Below, piece after piece: positions 39,368 through 53,380 of a stretch of DNA of 64,000 nucleotides (positions within the stretch are counted from its first letter, which is position 1; every line of letters starts with the position of its first letter). The DNA is from Rhytidiadelphus loreus (lineage: Eukaryota > Streptophyta > Bryopsida > Hypnales > Hylocomiaceae). The notes below the pieces were generated by a model. The model saw nothing but the letters and a program-made list of their open reading frames with translations, was not told the origin of the DNA and did not search any database. Where the stretch lies: contig OX344763.1 of NCBI GenBank assembly GCA_947034895.1, forward strand, positions 69,397,093-69,461,092, given 5' to 3'. The translations under genes were made by a program, and so were the position numbers.

Positions 39368-41580
39368 ATGACTTTAGGAATACATGCAACTTGCGCAAAC
39401 ATGTTTCACCATCATCTTTACGTGAATTTCCGTGACATTATATTTTGTCGGACAGTCATTAACGTACAGGGCAAGTACGTTGCCTCAATTTTTATTTTCA
39501 CGCACAAAATCATTCAAAGTGACCACCCAAACCTGCATATCCTTTTGCATGCATGACTTTAGGAATACATGCAACTTGCACAAACATGTTTTACCATCAT
39601 CTTTACGTGAATTTCCGTGACATTATATTTTGTCGGACAGTCATTAACTTACAGGGCAAGAACGTTGCCTCAATTTTTAGTTTCACGCACAAAATCATTC
39701 AAAGTGACCACCCAAACCTGCATATCCTTTTGCATGCATGAGTTTAGGAATAAATGCAACTTGCACAAACATGTTTTACCATCTTCCTTACGTGAATTCT
39801 CGTGACATTATATTTTTCTGACAGTCATTAATGTACAGGGCAAGAACGTTGCCTCAATTTTTAGTTTCACGCACAAAATCATTCAAAGTGACCACCCAAA
39901 CCTGCATATTGTTTTGAATGCATGAGTTTAGGAATAAATGCAACTTGCACAAACATGTTTCACCATCTTCTTTACGTGAATTCTCGTGACATTATATTTT
40001 TCTGACAGTCATTAATGTACAGGGCAAGAACGTTGCCTCAATTTTTAGTTTCACGCACAAAATCATTCAAAGTGACCACCCAAACGTGCATATTGTTTTA
40101 AATGCATGAGTTTAGGAATAAATGCAACTTGCACAAACATGTTTCACCATCTTCTTTACGTGAATTCTCGTGACATTATATTTTTCTGACAGTCATTAAT
40201 GTACAGGGCATGAACATTGCCTCAATCTTTAGTTTCACGCACAAAATCATTCAAAGTGACCACCCAAACGTGCATATTGTTTTAAATGCATGAGTTTAGG
40301 AATAAATGCAACTTGCACAAACATGTTTGACTATCTTCTTTACGTGAATTTTCGTGACATTATATTTTGTTGGACAGTCATTAACGTACAGGGCAAGAAC
40401 GTTGCCTCAATTTTTAGTTTCACGCACAAAATCATTCAAAGTAACCACCCAAACGTGCATATTGTTTTAAATGCATGAGTTTAGGAATAAATGCAACTTG
40501 CACAAACATGTTTCACCATCTTCTTTACGTGAATTCTCGTGACATTATATTTTTCTGACAGTCATTAACGTACAGGGCAAGAATGTTGCCTCAATTTTTA
40601 GTTTCACCCACAAAATCATTCAAAGTGACCACCCAAACGTGCATATTGTTTTGAATGCATGAGTTTAGGAATAAATGCAACTTGCACAAACATGTTTGAC
40701 TATCTTCTTTACGTGAATTTTCGTGACATTATATTTTGTTGGACAGTCATTAACGTACAGGGCAAGAATGTTGCCTCAATTTTTAGTTTCACGCACAAAA
40801 TCATTCAAAGTGACCACCTAAACGTGCATATCCTTTTGCATGCATGAGTTTAGGAATAAATGCAACTTGCACAAACATGTTTTACCTTCATCTTTACGTG
40901 AATTCTCGTGACATTATATTTTGTCGGACAGTCATTAACGTACAGGGCAAAAACGTTGCCTCAATTTTTAGTTTCACCCACAAAATCATTCAAAGTGACC
41001 ACCCAAACGTGCATATTGTTTTAAATGCATGAGTTTAGGAATAAATGCAACTTGCACAAACATGTTTTACCATCTTCTTTACGTGAATTCTCGTGACATT
41101 ATATTTTTCTGACAGTCATTAAAGTACAGGGCAAGAACGTTGCCCCAATTTTTAGTTTCACCCACAAAATCATTCAAAGTGACCACCCAAACCTGCATAT
41201 CCTTTTGCATGCATGACTTTAGGAATACATGGAACTTGCACAAACATGTTTCACCATCCTCTTTACGTGAATTCTCGTGACATTATATTTTTCTGACAGT
41301 CATTAACGTACAGGGCAAGAACGTTGCCTCAATCTTTAGTTTCACGCACAAAATCATTCAAAGTGACCACCCAAACGTGCATATTGTTTTAAATGCATGA
41401 GTTTAGGAATAAATGCAACTTGCACAAACATGTTTCACCATCTTCTTTACGTGAATTCTGGTGACATTATATTTTTCTGACAGTCATTAATGTACAGGGC
41501 AAGAACGTTGCCTCAATTTTTAGTTTCACGCACAAAATCATTCAAAGTGACCACCCAAACCTGCATATCCTTTTGCATGC
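39368..41580 (+). repeat. Zone 5 higher-order unit D (12 monomers, 2213 bp)
   Basis: The first six monomers match the head of C (offset 3867 bp; 40290 against 36423) and the last three match the tail of C (offset 2213 bp, CCCAATT at 41144 against 38931). The middle is replaced by GTTGG / GTTTGACTATC monomers with GAATGTTGCC and a GTTTTACCTTCATC monomer at 40844. Confidence 0.87.
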
Positions 41581-43500
41581 ATGACTTTAGGAATACATGC
41601 AACTTGCGCAAACATGTTTCACCATCATCTTTACGTGAATTTCCGTGACATTATATTTTGTCGGACAGTCATTAACGTACAGGGCAAGTACGTTGCCTCA
41701 ATTTTTATTTTCACGCACAAAATCATTCAAAGTGACCACCCAAACCTGCATATCCTTTTGCATGCATGACTTTAGGAATACATGCAACTTGCACAAACAT
41801 GTTTTACCATCATCTTTACGTGAATTTCCGTGACATTATATTTTGTCGGACAGTCATTAACTTACAGGGCAAGAACGTTGCCTCAATTTTTAGTTTCACG
41901 CACAAAATCATTCAAAGTGACCACCCAAACCTGCATATCCTTTTGCATGCATGAGTTTAGGAATAAATGCAACTTGCACAAACATGTTTTACCATCTTCC
42001 TTACGTGAATTCTCGTGACATTATATTTTTCTGACAGTCATTAATGTACAGGGCAAGAACGTTGCCTCAATTTTTAGTTTCACGCACAAAATCATTCAAA
42101 GTGACCACCCAAACCTGCATATTGTTTTGAATGCATGAGTTTAGGAATAAATGCAACTTGCACAAACATGTTTCACCATCTTCTTTACGTGAATTCTCGT
42201 GACATTATATTTTTCTGACAGTCATTAATGTACAGGGCAAGAACGTTGCCTCAATTTTTAGTTTCACGCACAAAATCATTCAAAGTGACCACCCAAACGT
42301 GCATATTGTTTTAAATGCATGAGTTTAGGAATAAATGCAACTTGCACAAACATGTTTCACCATCTTCTTTACGTGAATTCTCGTGACATTATATTTTTCT
42401 GACAGTCATTAATGTACAGGGCATGAACATTGCCTCAATCTTTAGTTTCACGCACAAAATCATTCAAAGTGACCACCCAAACGTGCATATTGTTTTAAAT
42501 GCATGAGTTTAGGAATAAATGCAACTTGCACAAACATGTTTGACTATCTTCTTTACGTGAATTTTCGTGACATTATATTTTGTTGGACAGTCATTAACGT
42601 ACAGGGCAAGAACGTTGCCTCAATTTTTAGTTTCACGCACAAAATCATTCAAAGTAACCACCCAAACGTGCATATTGTTTTAAATGCATGAGTTTAGGAA
42701 TAAATGCAACTTGCACAAACATGTTTCACCATCTTCTTTACGTGAATTCTCGTGACATTATATTTTTCTGACAGTCATTAACGTACAGGGCAAGAATGTT
42801 GCCTCAATTTTTAGTTTCACCCACAAAATCATTCAAAGTGACCACCCAAACGTGCATATTGTTTTAAATGCATGAGTTTAGGAATAAATGCAACTTGCAC
42901 AAACATGTTTGACTATCTTCTTTACGTGAATTTTCGTGACATTATATTTTGTTGGACAGTCATTAACGTACAGGGCAAGAATGTTGCCTCAATTTTTAGT
43001 TTCACCCACAAAATCATTCAAAGTGACCACCTAAACGTGCATATCCTTTTGCATGCATGAGTTTAGGAATAAATGCAACTTGCACAAACATGTTTTACCT
43101 TCATCTTTACGTGAATTCTCGTGACATTATATTTTGTCGGACAGTCATTAACGTACAGGGCAAAAACGTTGCCTCAATTTTTAGTTTCACGCACAAAATC
43201 ATTCAAAGTGACCACCCAAACCTGCATATCCTTTTGCATGCATGACTTTAGGAATAAATGCAACTTGCACAAACATGTTTTACCTTCATCTTTACGTGAA
43301 TTCTCGTGACATTATATTTTGTCGGACAGTCATTAACGTACAGGGCAAGAACGTTGCCTCAATTTTTAGTTTCACCCACAAAATCATTCAAAGTGACCAC
43401 CCAAACCTGCATATCCTTTTGCATGCATGACTTTAGGAATACATGGAACTTGCACAAACATGTTTCACCATCCTCTTTACGTGAATTCTCGTGACATTAT
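41581..43500 (+). repeat. Zone 5 higher-order unit E (partial, diverging copy of D)
   Basis: Landmarks 41581, 41766, 42503, 42872 and 43057 match 39368, 39553, 40290, 40659 and 40844, all 2213 bp later. After about 43180 the unit departs: the GTTTTACCTTCATC monomer is doubled (43057 and 43242, 185 bp apart), then the array enters a different zone. Confidence 0.86.
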
Positions 43501-43579
43501 ATTTTTCTGACAGTCATTAACGTACAGGGCAAGAACGTTGCCTCAATTTTTAGTTTCACGCACAAAATCATTCAAAGTG

Positions 43580-44290
43580 ACCACCGAAACGTGCATATTG
43601 TTTTGAATGCATGAGTTTAGGAATATATGCAACTTGCACAAACATGTTTTAGCATCTTCTTTACGTGAATTCTCGTGACATTATATTTTTCTGACAGTCA
43701 TTAATGTACAGGGCAAGAACGTTGCCTCAATCTTTAGTTTCACGCACAAAATCATTCAAAGTGACCACCCAAACGTGCATATTGTTTTGAATGCATGAGT
43801 TTAGGAATAAATGCAAGTTGCACAAACATGTTTCACCATCTCCTTTACGTGAATTTCCGTGATATTATATTTTGTTGGACAGTCATTAACGTACAGGGCA
43901 AGAACGATGCCCCAATTTTTAGTTTCACGCACAAAATCATTCAAAGTGACCACCCAAACGTGCATATTGTCTTGAATGCATGAGTTTAGGAATAAATGCG
44001 AGTTGCACAAACATGTTTTACCATCTTCTTTACGTGAATTTTCGTGACATTATATTTTATTGCACAGTCATTAACGTACAGGGCAAGAACGTTGCCTCAA
44101 TTTTTAGTTTCACGCACAAAATCATTCAAAGTGACCACCCAAACGTGCATATTGTTTTGAATGCATGAGTTTAGGAATAAATGCAACTTGCACAAACATG
44201 TTTTAGCATCTTCTTTACGTGAATTCTCGTGACATTATATTTTTCTGACAGTCATTAATGTACAGGGCAAGAACGTTGCCTCAATTTTTA
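43580..44290 (+). repeat. 0.7 kb block matching distant blocks at 12.6 and 19.4 kb
   Basis: GGAATATATGC, then a monomer with AATGCAAGTTGC, GTTGG and GAACGATGCC, then one with CATATTGTCTTGAATGC, AATGCGAGTTGC and TATTTTATTG occur in this order here, at 12610-13320 and 15010-15720, and at 19440-20150. The offset from the 19 kb copy is 24140 bp. Private changes here include TCTCCTTTACG, GTGATATTATATT and TATTGCACAG. Confidence 0.87.
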
Positions 44291-47060
44291 GTTTCACCCA
44301 CAAAATCATTCAAAGTGACCACCCAAACGTGCATATTGTTTTGAATGCATGAGTTTAGGAATAAATGCAACTTGCACAAACATGTTTCACCATCTTCTTT
44401 ACGTGAATTCTCGTGACATTATATTTTTCTGACAGTCATTAATGTACAGGGCAAGAACGTTGCCTCAATTTTTAGTTTCACGCACAAAATCATTCAAAGT
44501 GACCACCCAAACCTGCATATTGTTTTGAATGCATGAGTTTAGGAATATATGCAACTTGCACAAACATGTTTCACCATCTTCTTTACGTGAATTCTCGTGA
44601 CATTATATTTTTCTGACAGTCATTAATGTACAGGGCAAGAACGTTGCCTCAATTTTTAGTTTCACCCACAAAATCATTCAAAGTGACCACCCAAACGTGC
44701 ATATTGTTTTAAATGCATGAGTTTAGGAATAAATGCAACTTGCACAAACATGTTTCACCATCTTCTTTACGTGAATTCTCGTGACATTATATTTTTCTGA
44801 CAGTCATTAATGTACAGGGCATGAACATTGCCTCAATCTTTAGTTTCACGCACAAAATCATTCAAAGTGACCACCCAAACGTGCATATTGTTTTAAATGC
44901 ATGAGTTTAGGAATAAATGCAACTTGCACAAACATGTTTGACTATCTTCTTTACGTGAATTTTCGTGACATTATATTTTGTTGGACAGTCATTAACGTAC
45001 AGGGCAAGAACGTTGCCTCAATTTTTAGTTTCACGCACAAAATCATTCAAAGTGACCACCCAAACCTGCATATCCTTTTGCATGCATGAGTTTAGGAATA
45101 AATGCAACTTGCACAAACATGTTTTACCATCTTCCTTACGTGAATTCTCGTGACATTATATTTTTTTCTGACAGTCATTAATGTACAGGGCAAGAACGTT
45201 GCCTCAATTTTTAGTTTCACGCACAAAATCATTCAAAGTGACCACCCAAACCTGCATATTGTTTTGAATGCATGAGTTTAGGAATAAATGCAACTTGTAC
45301 AAACATGTTTCACCATCTTCTTTACGTGAATTCTCGTGACATTATATTTTTCTGACAGTCATTAATGTACAGGGCAAGAACGTTGCCTCAATCTTTAGCT
45401 TCACGCACAAAATCATTCAAAGTGACCACCCAAACGTGCATATTGTCTTGAATGCATGAGTTTAGGAATAAATGCGAGTTGCACAAACATGTTTTACCAT
45501 CTTCTTTACGTGAATTTTCGTGACATTATATTTTATTGCACAGTCATTAACGTACAGGGCAAGAACGTTGCCTCAATTTTTAGTTTCACGCACAAAATCA
45601 TTCAAAGTGACCACCCAAACGTGCATATTGTTTTGAATGCATGAGTTTAGGAATAAATGCAACTTGCACAAACATGTTTTAGCATCTTCTTTACGTGAAT
45701 TCTCGTGACATTATATTTTTCTGACAGTCATTAATGTACAGGGCAAGAACGTTGCCTCAATTTTTAGTTTCACCCACAAAATCATTCAAAGTGACCACCC
45801 AAACGTGCATATTGTTTTGAATGCATGAGTTTAGGAATAAATGCAACTTGCACAAACATGTTTCACCATCTTCTTTACGTGAATTCTCGTGACATTATAT
45901 TTTTCTGACAGTCATTAATGTACAGGGCAAGAACGTTGCCTCAATTTTTAGTTTCACGCACAAAATCATTCAAAGTGACCACCCAAACCTGCATATTGTT
46001 TTGAATGCATGAGTTTAGGAATAAATGCAACTTGCACAAACATGTTTCACCATCTTCTTTACGTGAATTCTCGTGACATTATATTTTTCTGACAGTCATT
46101 AATGTACAGGGCAAGAACGTTGCCTCAATTTTTAGTTTCACGCACAAAATCATTCAAAGTGACCACCCAAACCTGCATATTGTTTTGAATGCATGAGTTT
46201 AGGAATAAATGCAACTTGCACAAACATGTTTCACCATCTTCTTTACGTGAATTCTCGTGACATTATATTTTTCTGACAGTCATTAATGTACAGGGCAAGA
46301 ACGTTGCCTCAATTTTTAGTTTCACGCACAAAATCATTCAAAGTGACCACCCAAACGTGCATATTGTTTTAAATGCATGAGTTTAGGAATAAATGCAACT
46401 TGCACAAACATGTTTCACCATCTTCTTTACGTGAATTCTCGTGACATTATATTTTTCTGACAGTCATTAATGTACAGGGCATGAACATTGCCTCAATCTT
46501 TAGTTTCACGCACAAAATCATTCAAAGTGACCACCCAAACGTGCATATTGTTTTAAATGCATGAGTTTAGGAATAAATGCAACTTGCACAAACATGTTTG
46601 ACTATCTTCTTTACGTGAATTTTCGTGACATTATATTTTGTTGGACAGTCATTAACGTACAGGGCAAGAACGTTGCCTCAATTTTTAGTTTCACGCACAA
46701 AATCATTCAAAGTGACCACCCAAACCTGCATATCCTTTTGCATGCATGAGTTTAGGAATAAATGCAACTTGCACAAACATGTTTTACCATCTTCCTTACG
46801 TGAATTCTCGTGACATTATATTTTTTTCTGACAGTCATTAATGTACAGGGCAAGAACGTTGCCTCAATTTTCAGTTTCACGCACAAAATCATTCAAAGTG
46901 ACCACCCAAACCTGCATATTGTTTTGAATGCATGAGTTTAGGAATAAATGCAACTTGCACAAACATGTTTCACCATCTTCTTTACGTGAATTCTCGTGAC
47001 ATTATATTTTTCTGACAGTCATTAATGTACAGGGCAAGAACGTTGCCTCAATCTTTAGCT
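43980..47060 (+). repeat. Zone 6, left: 8- and 9-monomer tandem pair
   Basis: The monomer at 43980 recurs at 45456 (1476 bp, 8 monomers) and 44901 recurs at 46561 (1660 bp, 9 monomers), so the right copy has gained one monomer, apparently by repeating a TAATG / CCTGCATATTG monomer near 46000-46190. Each copy ends with GTTTGACTATC, GTTGG and the two-T insertion monomers. Confidence 0.84.
45086..45271 (+). repeat. 186-bp variant monomer with a two-T insertion
   Basis: The T run before CTGACAG is two bases longer, giving a 186-bp monomer. The same insertion follows the GTTGG monomers starting at 44901, 46561, 49142 and 52826, and I saw it nowhere else. It is always preceded by a monomer with GTTTGACTATC and GTTGGACAG, so it marks four copies of the same dimer in the 43.5-53.4 kb zone. 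Confidence 0.88.
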
Positions 47061-49141
47061 TCACGCACAAAATCATTCAAAGTGACCACCCAAACGTGCA
47101 TATTGTTTTAAATGCATGAGTTTAGGAATAAATGCAACTTGCACAAACATATTTCACCATCTTCTTTACGTGAATTCTCGTGACATTATATTTTTCTGAC
47201 AGTCATTAATGTACAGGGCATGAACATTGCCTCAATCTTTAGTTTCACGCACAAAATCATTCAAAGTGACCACCCAAACGTGCATATTGTTTTAAATGCA
47301 TGAGTTTAGGAATAAATGCAACTTGCACAAACATATTTCACCATCTTCTTTACGTGAATTCTCGTGACATTATATTTTTCTGACAGTCATTAATGTACAG
47401 GGCATGAACATTGCCTCAATCTTTAGTTTCACGCACAAAATCATTGAAAGTGACCACCCAAACGTGCATATTGTTTTAATTGCATGAGTTTAGGAATAAA
47501 TGCAACTTGCACAAACATGTTTTACCATCTTCCTTACGTGAATTCTCGTGACATTATATCTTTCTGACAGTCATGAATGTACAGGGCAAGAACGTTGCCT
47601 CAATCTTTAGCTTCACGCACAAAATCATTCAAAGTGACCACCCAAACGTGCATATTGTTTTAAATGCATGACTTTAGGAATAAATGCAACTTGCACAAAC
47701 ATATTTCACCATCTTCTTTACGTGAATTCTCGTGACATTATATTTTTCTGACAGTCATTAATGTACAGGGCATGAACATTGCCTCAATCTTTAGTTTCAC
47801 GCACAAAATCATTCAAAGTGACCACCCAAACCTGCATATTGTTTTGAATGCATGAGTTTAGGAATAAATGCAACTTGCACAAACATGTTTCACCATCTTC
47901 TTTACGTGAATTCTCGTGACATTATATTTTGTCGGACAGTCATTAACGTACAGGGCAAGAACGTTGCCTCAATTTTTAGTTTCACGCACAAAATCATTCA
48001 AAGTGACCACCCAAACCTGCATATCCTTTTGCATGCATGAGTTTAGGAATAAATGCAACTTGCACAAACATGTTTCACCATCTTCTTTACGTGAATTCTC
48101 GTGACATTATATTTTTCTGACAGTCATTAATGTACAGGGCATGAACATTGGCTCAATCTTTAGTTTCACGCACAAAATCATTCAAAGTGACCACCCAAAC
48201 CTGCATATTGTTTTAAATGCATGAGTTTAGGAATAAATGAAACTTGCACAAACATGTTTTACCATCTTCCTTACGTGAATTCTCGTGACATTATATTTTT
48301 CTGACAGTCATGAATGTACAGGGCAAGAACGTTGCCTCAATTTTTAGTTTCACGCACAAAATCATTCAAAGTGACCACCCAAACCTGCATATCCTTTTGC
48401 ATGCATGAGTTTAGGAATAAATGCAACTTGCACAAACATGTTTCACCATCTTCTTTACGTGAATTCTCGTGACATTATATTTTTCTGACAGTCATTAATG
48501 TACAGGGCAAGAACGTTGCCTCAATTTTTAGTTTCACGCACAAAATCATTCAAAGTGACCACCCAAACGTGCATATTGTTTTAAATGCATGAGTTTAGGA
48601 ATAAATGCAACTTGCACAAACATGTTTCACCATCTTCTTTACGTGAATTCTCGTGACATTATATTTTTCTGACAGTCATTAATGTACAGGGCAAGAACGT
48701 TGCCTCAATTTTTAGTTTCACGCACAAAATCATTCAAAGTGACCACCCAAACCTGCATATTGTTTTGAATGCATGAGTTTAGGAATAAATGCAACTTGCA
48801 CAAACATGTTTCACCATCTTCTTTACGTGAATTCTCGTGACATTATATTTTGTCGGACAGTCATTAACGTACAGGGCAAGAACGTTGCCTCAATTTTTAG
48901 TTTCACGCACAAAATCATTCAAAGTGACCACCCAAACCTGCATATCCTTTTGCATGCATGAGTTTAGGAATAAATGCAACTTGCACAAACATGTTTCACC
49001 ATCTTCTTTACGTGAATTCTCGTGACATTATATTTTTCTGACAGTCATTAATGTACAGGGCATGAACATTGGCTCAATCTTTAGTTTCACGCACAAAATC
49101 ATTCAAAGTGACCACCCAAACGTGCATATTGTTTTAAATGC
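47061..49141 (+). repeat. Zone 6, middle: ACATATTTC monomers and a 5-monomer pair
   Basis: Monomers with ACATATTTCACC and CATGAACATTGCC alternate here. About 47780-48200 recurs at 48700-49120 with an offset of 921 bp (landmark 47852 against 48773), sharing a GTCGG monomer with GAATTCTCGTGAC, an unusual combination, followed by GAACATTGGCTC. Confidence 0.82.
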
Positions 49142-52100
49142 ATGAGTTTAGGAATAAATGCAACTTGCACAAACATGTTTGACTATCTTCTTTACGTGAA
49201 TTTTCGTGACATCATATTTTGTTGGACAGTCATTAACGTACAGGGCAAGAACGTTGCCTCAATTTTTAGTTTCACGCACAAAATCATTCAAAGTGACCAC
49301 CCAAACCTGCATATCCTTTTGCATGCATGAGTTTAGGAATAAATGCAACTTGCACAAACATGTTTTACCATATTCCTTACGTGAATTCTCGTGACATTAT
49401 ATTTTTTTCTGACAGTCATTAATGTACAGGGCAAGAACGTTGCCTCAATTTTTAGTTTCACGCACAAAATCATTCAAAGTGACCACCCAAACCTGCATAT
49501 TGTTTTGAATGCATGAGTTTAGGAATAAATGCAACTTGCACAAACATGTTTCACCATCTTCTTTACGTGAATTCTCGTGACATTATATTTTTCTGACAGT
49601 CATTAATGTACAGGGCAAGAACGTTGCCTCAATCTTTAGCTTCACGCACAAAATCATTCAAAGTGACCACCCAAACGTGCATATTGTTTTAAATGCATGA
49701 GTTTAGGAATAAATGCAACTTGCACAAACATATTTCACCATCTTCTTTACGTGAATTCTCGTGACATTATATTTTTCTGACAGTCATTAATGTACAGGGC
49801 ATGAACATTGCCTCAATCTTTAGTTTCACGCACAAAATCATTCAAAGTGACCACCCAAACGTGCATATTGATTTAAATGCATGAGTTTAGGAATAAATGC
49901 AACTTGCACAAACATGTTTTACCATCTTCCTTACGTGAATTCTCGTGACATTATATTTTTCTGACAGTCATTAATGTACAGGGCATGAACATTGCCTCAA
50001 TCTTTAGTTTCACCCACAAAATCATTCAAAGTGACCACCCAAACGTGCATATTGTTTTAAATGCATGAGTTTAGGAATAAATGCAACTTGCACAAACATG
50101 TTTTACCATCTTCCTTACGTGAATTCTCGTGACATTATATTTTTCTGACAGTCATGAATGTACAGGGCAAGAACGTTGCCTCAATCTTTAGCTTCACGCA
50201 CAAAATCATTCAAAGTGACCACCCAAACGTGCATATTGTTTTAAATGCATGAGTTTAGGAATAAATGCAACTTGCACAAACATATTTCACCATCTTCTTT
50301 ACGTGAATTCTCGTGACATTATATTTTTCTGACAGTCATTAATGTACAGGGCATGAACATTGCCTCAATCTTTAGTTTCACGCACAAAATCATTCAAAGT
50401 GACCACCCAAACGTGCATATTGTTTTAAATGCATGAGTTTAGGAATAAATGCAACTTGCACAAACATATTTCACCATCTTCTTTACGTGAATTCTCGTGA
50501 CATTATATTTTTCTGACAGTCATTAATGTACAGGGCATGAACATTGCCTCAATCTTTAGTTTCACGCACAAAATCATTCAAAGTGACCACCCAAACGTGC
50601 ATATTGTTTTAAATGCATGAGTTTAGGAATAAATGCAACTTGCACAAACATGTTTTACCATCTTCCTTACGTGAATTCTCGTGACATTATATTTTTCTGA
50701 CAGTCATGAATGTACAGGGCAAGAACGTTGCCTCAATTTTTAGTTTCACGCACAAAATCATTCAAAGTGACCACCCAAACCTGCATATCCTTTTGCATGC
50801 ATGAGTTTAGGAATAAATGCAACTTGCACAAACATGTTTCACCATCTTCTTTACGTGAATTCTCGTGACATTATATTTTTCTGACAGTCATTAATGTACA
50901 GGGCAAGAACGTTGCCTCAATTTTTAGTTTCACGCACAAAATCATTCAAAGTGACCACCCAAACCTGCATATCCTTTTGCATGCATGAGTTTAGGAATAA
51001 ATGCAACTTGCACAAACATGTTTCACCATCTTCTTTACGTGAATTCTCGTGACATTATATTTTTCTGACAGTCATTAATGTACAGGGCAAGAACGTTGCC
51101 TCAATTTTTAGTTTCACGCACAAAATCATTCAAAGTGACCACCCAAACCTGCATATTGTTTTGAATGCATGAGTTTAGGAATAAATGCAACTTGCACAAA
51201 CATGTTTCACCATCTTCTTTACGTGAATTCTCGTGACATTATATTTTTCTGACAGTCATTAATGTACAGGGCATGAACATTGCCTCAATCTTTAGTTTCA
51301 CGCACAAAATCATTCAAAGTGACCACCCAAACGTGCATATTGTTTTAAATGCATGAGTTTAGGAATAAATGCAACTTGCACAAACATGTTTTACCATCTT
51401 CCTTACGTGAATTCTCGTGACATTATATTTTTCTGACAGTCATGAATGTACAGGGCAAGAACGTTGCCTCAATTTTTAGTTTCACGGACAAAATCATTCA
51501 AAGTGACCACCCAAACGTGCATATTGTTTTAAATGCATGAGTTTAGGAATAAATGCAACTTGCACAAATATGTTTCACCATCTTCTTTACGTGAATTCTC
51601 GTGACATTATATTTTTCTGACAGTCATTAATGTACAGGGCAAGAACGTTGCCTCAATTTTTAGTTTCACGCACAAAATCATTCAAAGTGACCACCCAAAC
51701 GTGCATATTGTTTTAAATGCATGAGTTTAGGAATAAATGCAACTTGCACAAACATGTTTCACCATCTTCTTTACGTGAATTCTCGTGACATTATATTTTT
51801 CTGACAGTCATTAATGTACAGGGCAAGAACGTTGCCTCAATTTTTAGTTTCACGCACAAAATCATTCAAAGTGACCACCCAAACCTGCATATTGTTTTGA
51901 ATGCATGAGTTTAGGAATAAATGCAACTTGCACAAACATGTTTCACCATCTTCTTTACGTGAATTCTCGTGACATTATATTTTGTCGGACAGTCATTAAC
52001 GTACAGGGCAAGAACGTTGCCTCAATTTTTAGTTTCACGCACAAAATCATTCAAAGTGACCACCCAAACCTGCATATCCTTTTGCATGCATGACTTTAGG

Positions 52101-53380
52101 AATACATGCAACTTGCACAAACATGTTTTACCATCATCTTTACGTGAATTTCCGTGACATTATATTTTTCTGACAGTCATTAATGTACAGGGCAAGAACG
52201 TTGCCTCAATTTTTAGTTTCACGCACAAAATCATTCAAAGTGACCACCCAAACCTGCATATCCTTTTGCATGCATGAGTTTAGGAATAAATGCAACTTGT
52301 ACAAACATGTTTTACCATCTTCCTTACGTGAATTCTCGTGACATTATATTTTTCTGACAGTCATTAATGTACAGGGCAAGAACGTTGCCTCAATTTTTAG
52401 TTTCACGGACAAAATCATTCAAAGTGACCACCCAAACCTGCATATCCTTTTGCATGCATGAGTTTAGGAATAAATGCAACTTGCACAAACATGTTTCACC
52501 ATCTTCTTTACGTGAATTCTCGTGACATTATATTTTTCTGACAGTCCTTAATGTACAGGGCAAGAACGTTGCCTCAATTTTTAGTTTCACGCACAAAATC
52601 ATTCAAAGTGACCACCCAAACCTGCATATCCTTTTAAATGCATGAGTTTAGGAATAAATGCAACTTGCACAAACATGTTTCACCATCTTCTTTACGTGAA
52701 TTCTCGTGACATTATATTTTTCTGACAGTCATTAATGTACAGGGCATGAACATTGCCTCAATCTCTAGTTTCACGCACAAAATCATTCAAAGTGACCACC
52801 CAAACGTGCATATTGTTTTAAATGCATGAGTTTAGGAATAAATGCAACTTGCACAAACATGTTTGACTATCTTCCTTACGTGAATTTTCGTGACATTATA
52901 TTTTGTTGGACAGTCATTAACGTACAGGGCAAGAACGTTGCCTCAATTTTTAGTTTCACGCACAAAATCATTCAAAGTGACCACCCAAACCTGCATATCC
53001 TTTTGCATGCATGAGTTTAGGAATAAATGCAACTTGCACAAACATGTTTTACCATCTTCCTTACGTGAATTCTCGTGACATTATATTTTTTTCTGACAGT
53101 CATTAATGTACAGGGCAAGAACGTTGCCTCAATTTTTAGTTTCACGCACAAAATCATTCAAAGTGACCACCCAAACCTGCATATTGTTTTGAATGCATGA
53201 GTTTAGGAATAAATGCAACTTGCACAAACATGTTTCACCATCTTCTTTACGTGAATTCTCGTGACATTATATTTTTCTGACAGTCATTAATGTACAGGGC
53301 AAGAACGTTGCCTCAATCTTTAGCTTCACGCACAAAATCATTCAAAGTGACCACCCAAACGTGCATATTGTTTTAAATGC
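49142..53380 (+). repeat. Zone 6, right: 14-, 17- and 20-monomer offset matches
   Basis: The GTTGG plus two-T dimer at 49142 matches 46561 (2581 bp) and 52826 (3684 bp). The AGTCATGAATG mark links 47571 to 50152 (2581 bp) and 48308 to 51440 (3132 bp), and the GTCGG monomer at 51905 matches 48773 (3132 bp). Sequence order is thus a mosaic of at least two overlapping duplications. A CATCATATTTTG change marks 49211. Confidence 0.82.
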
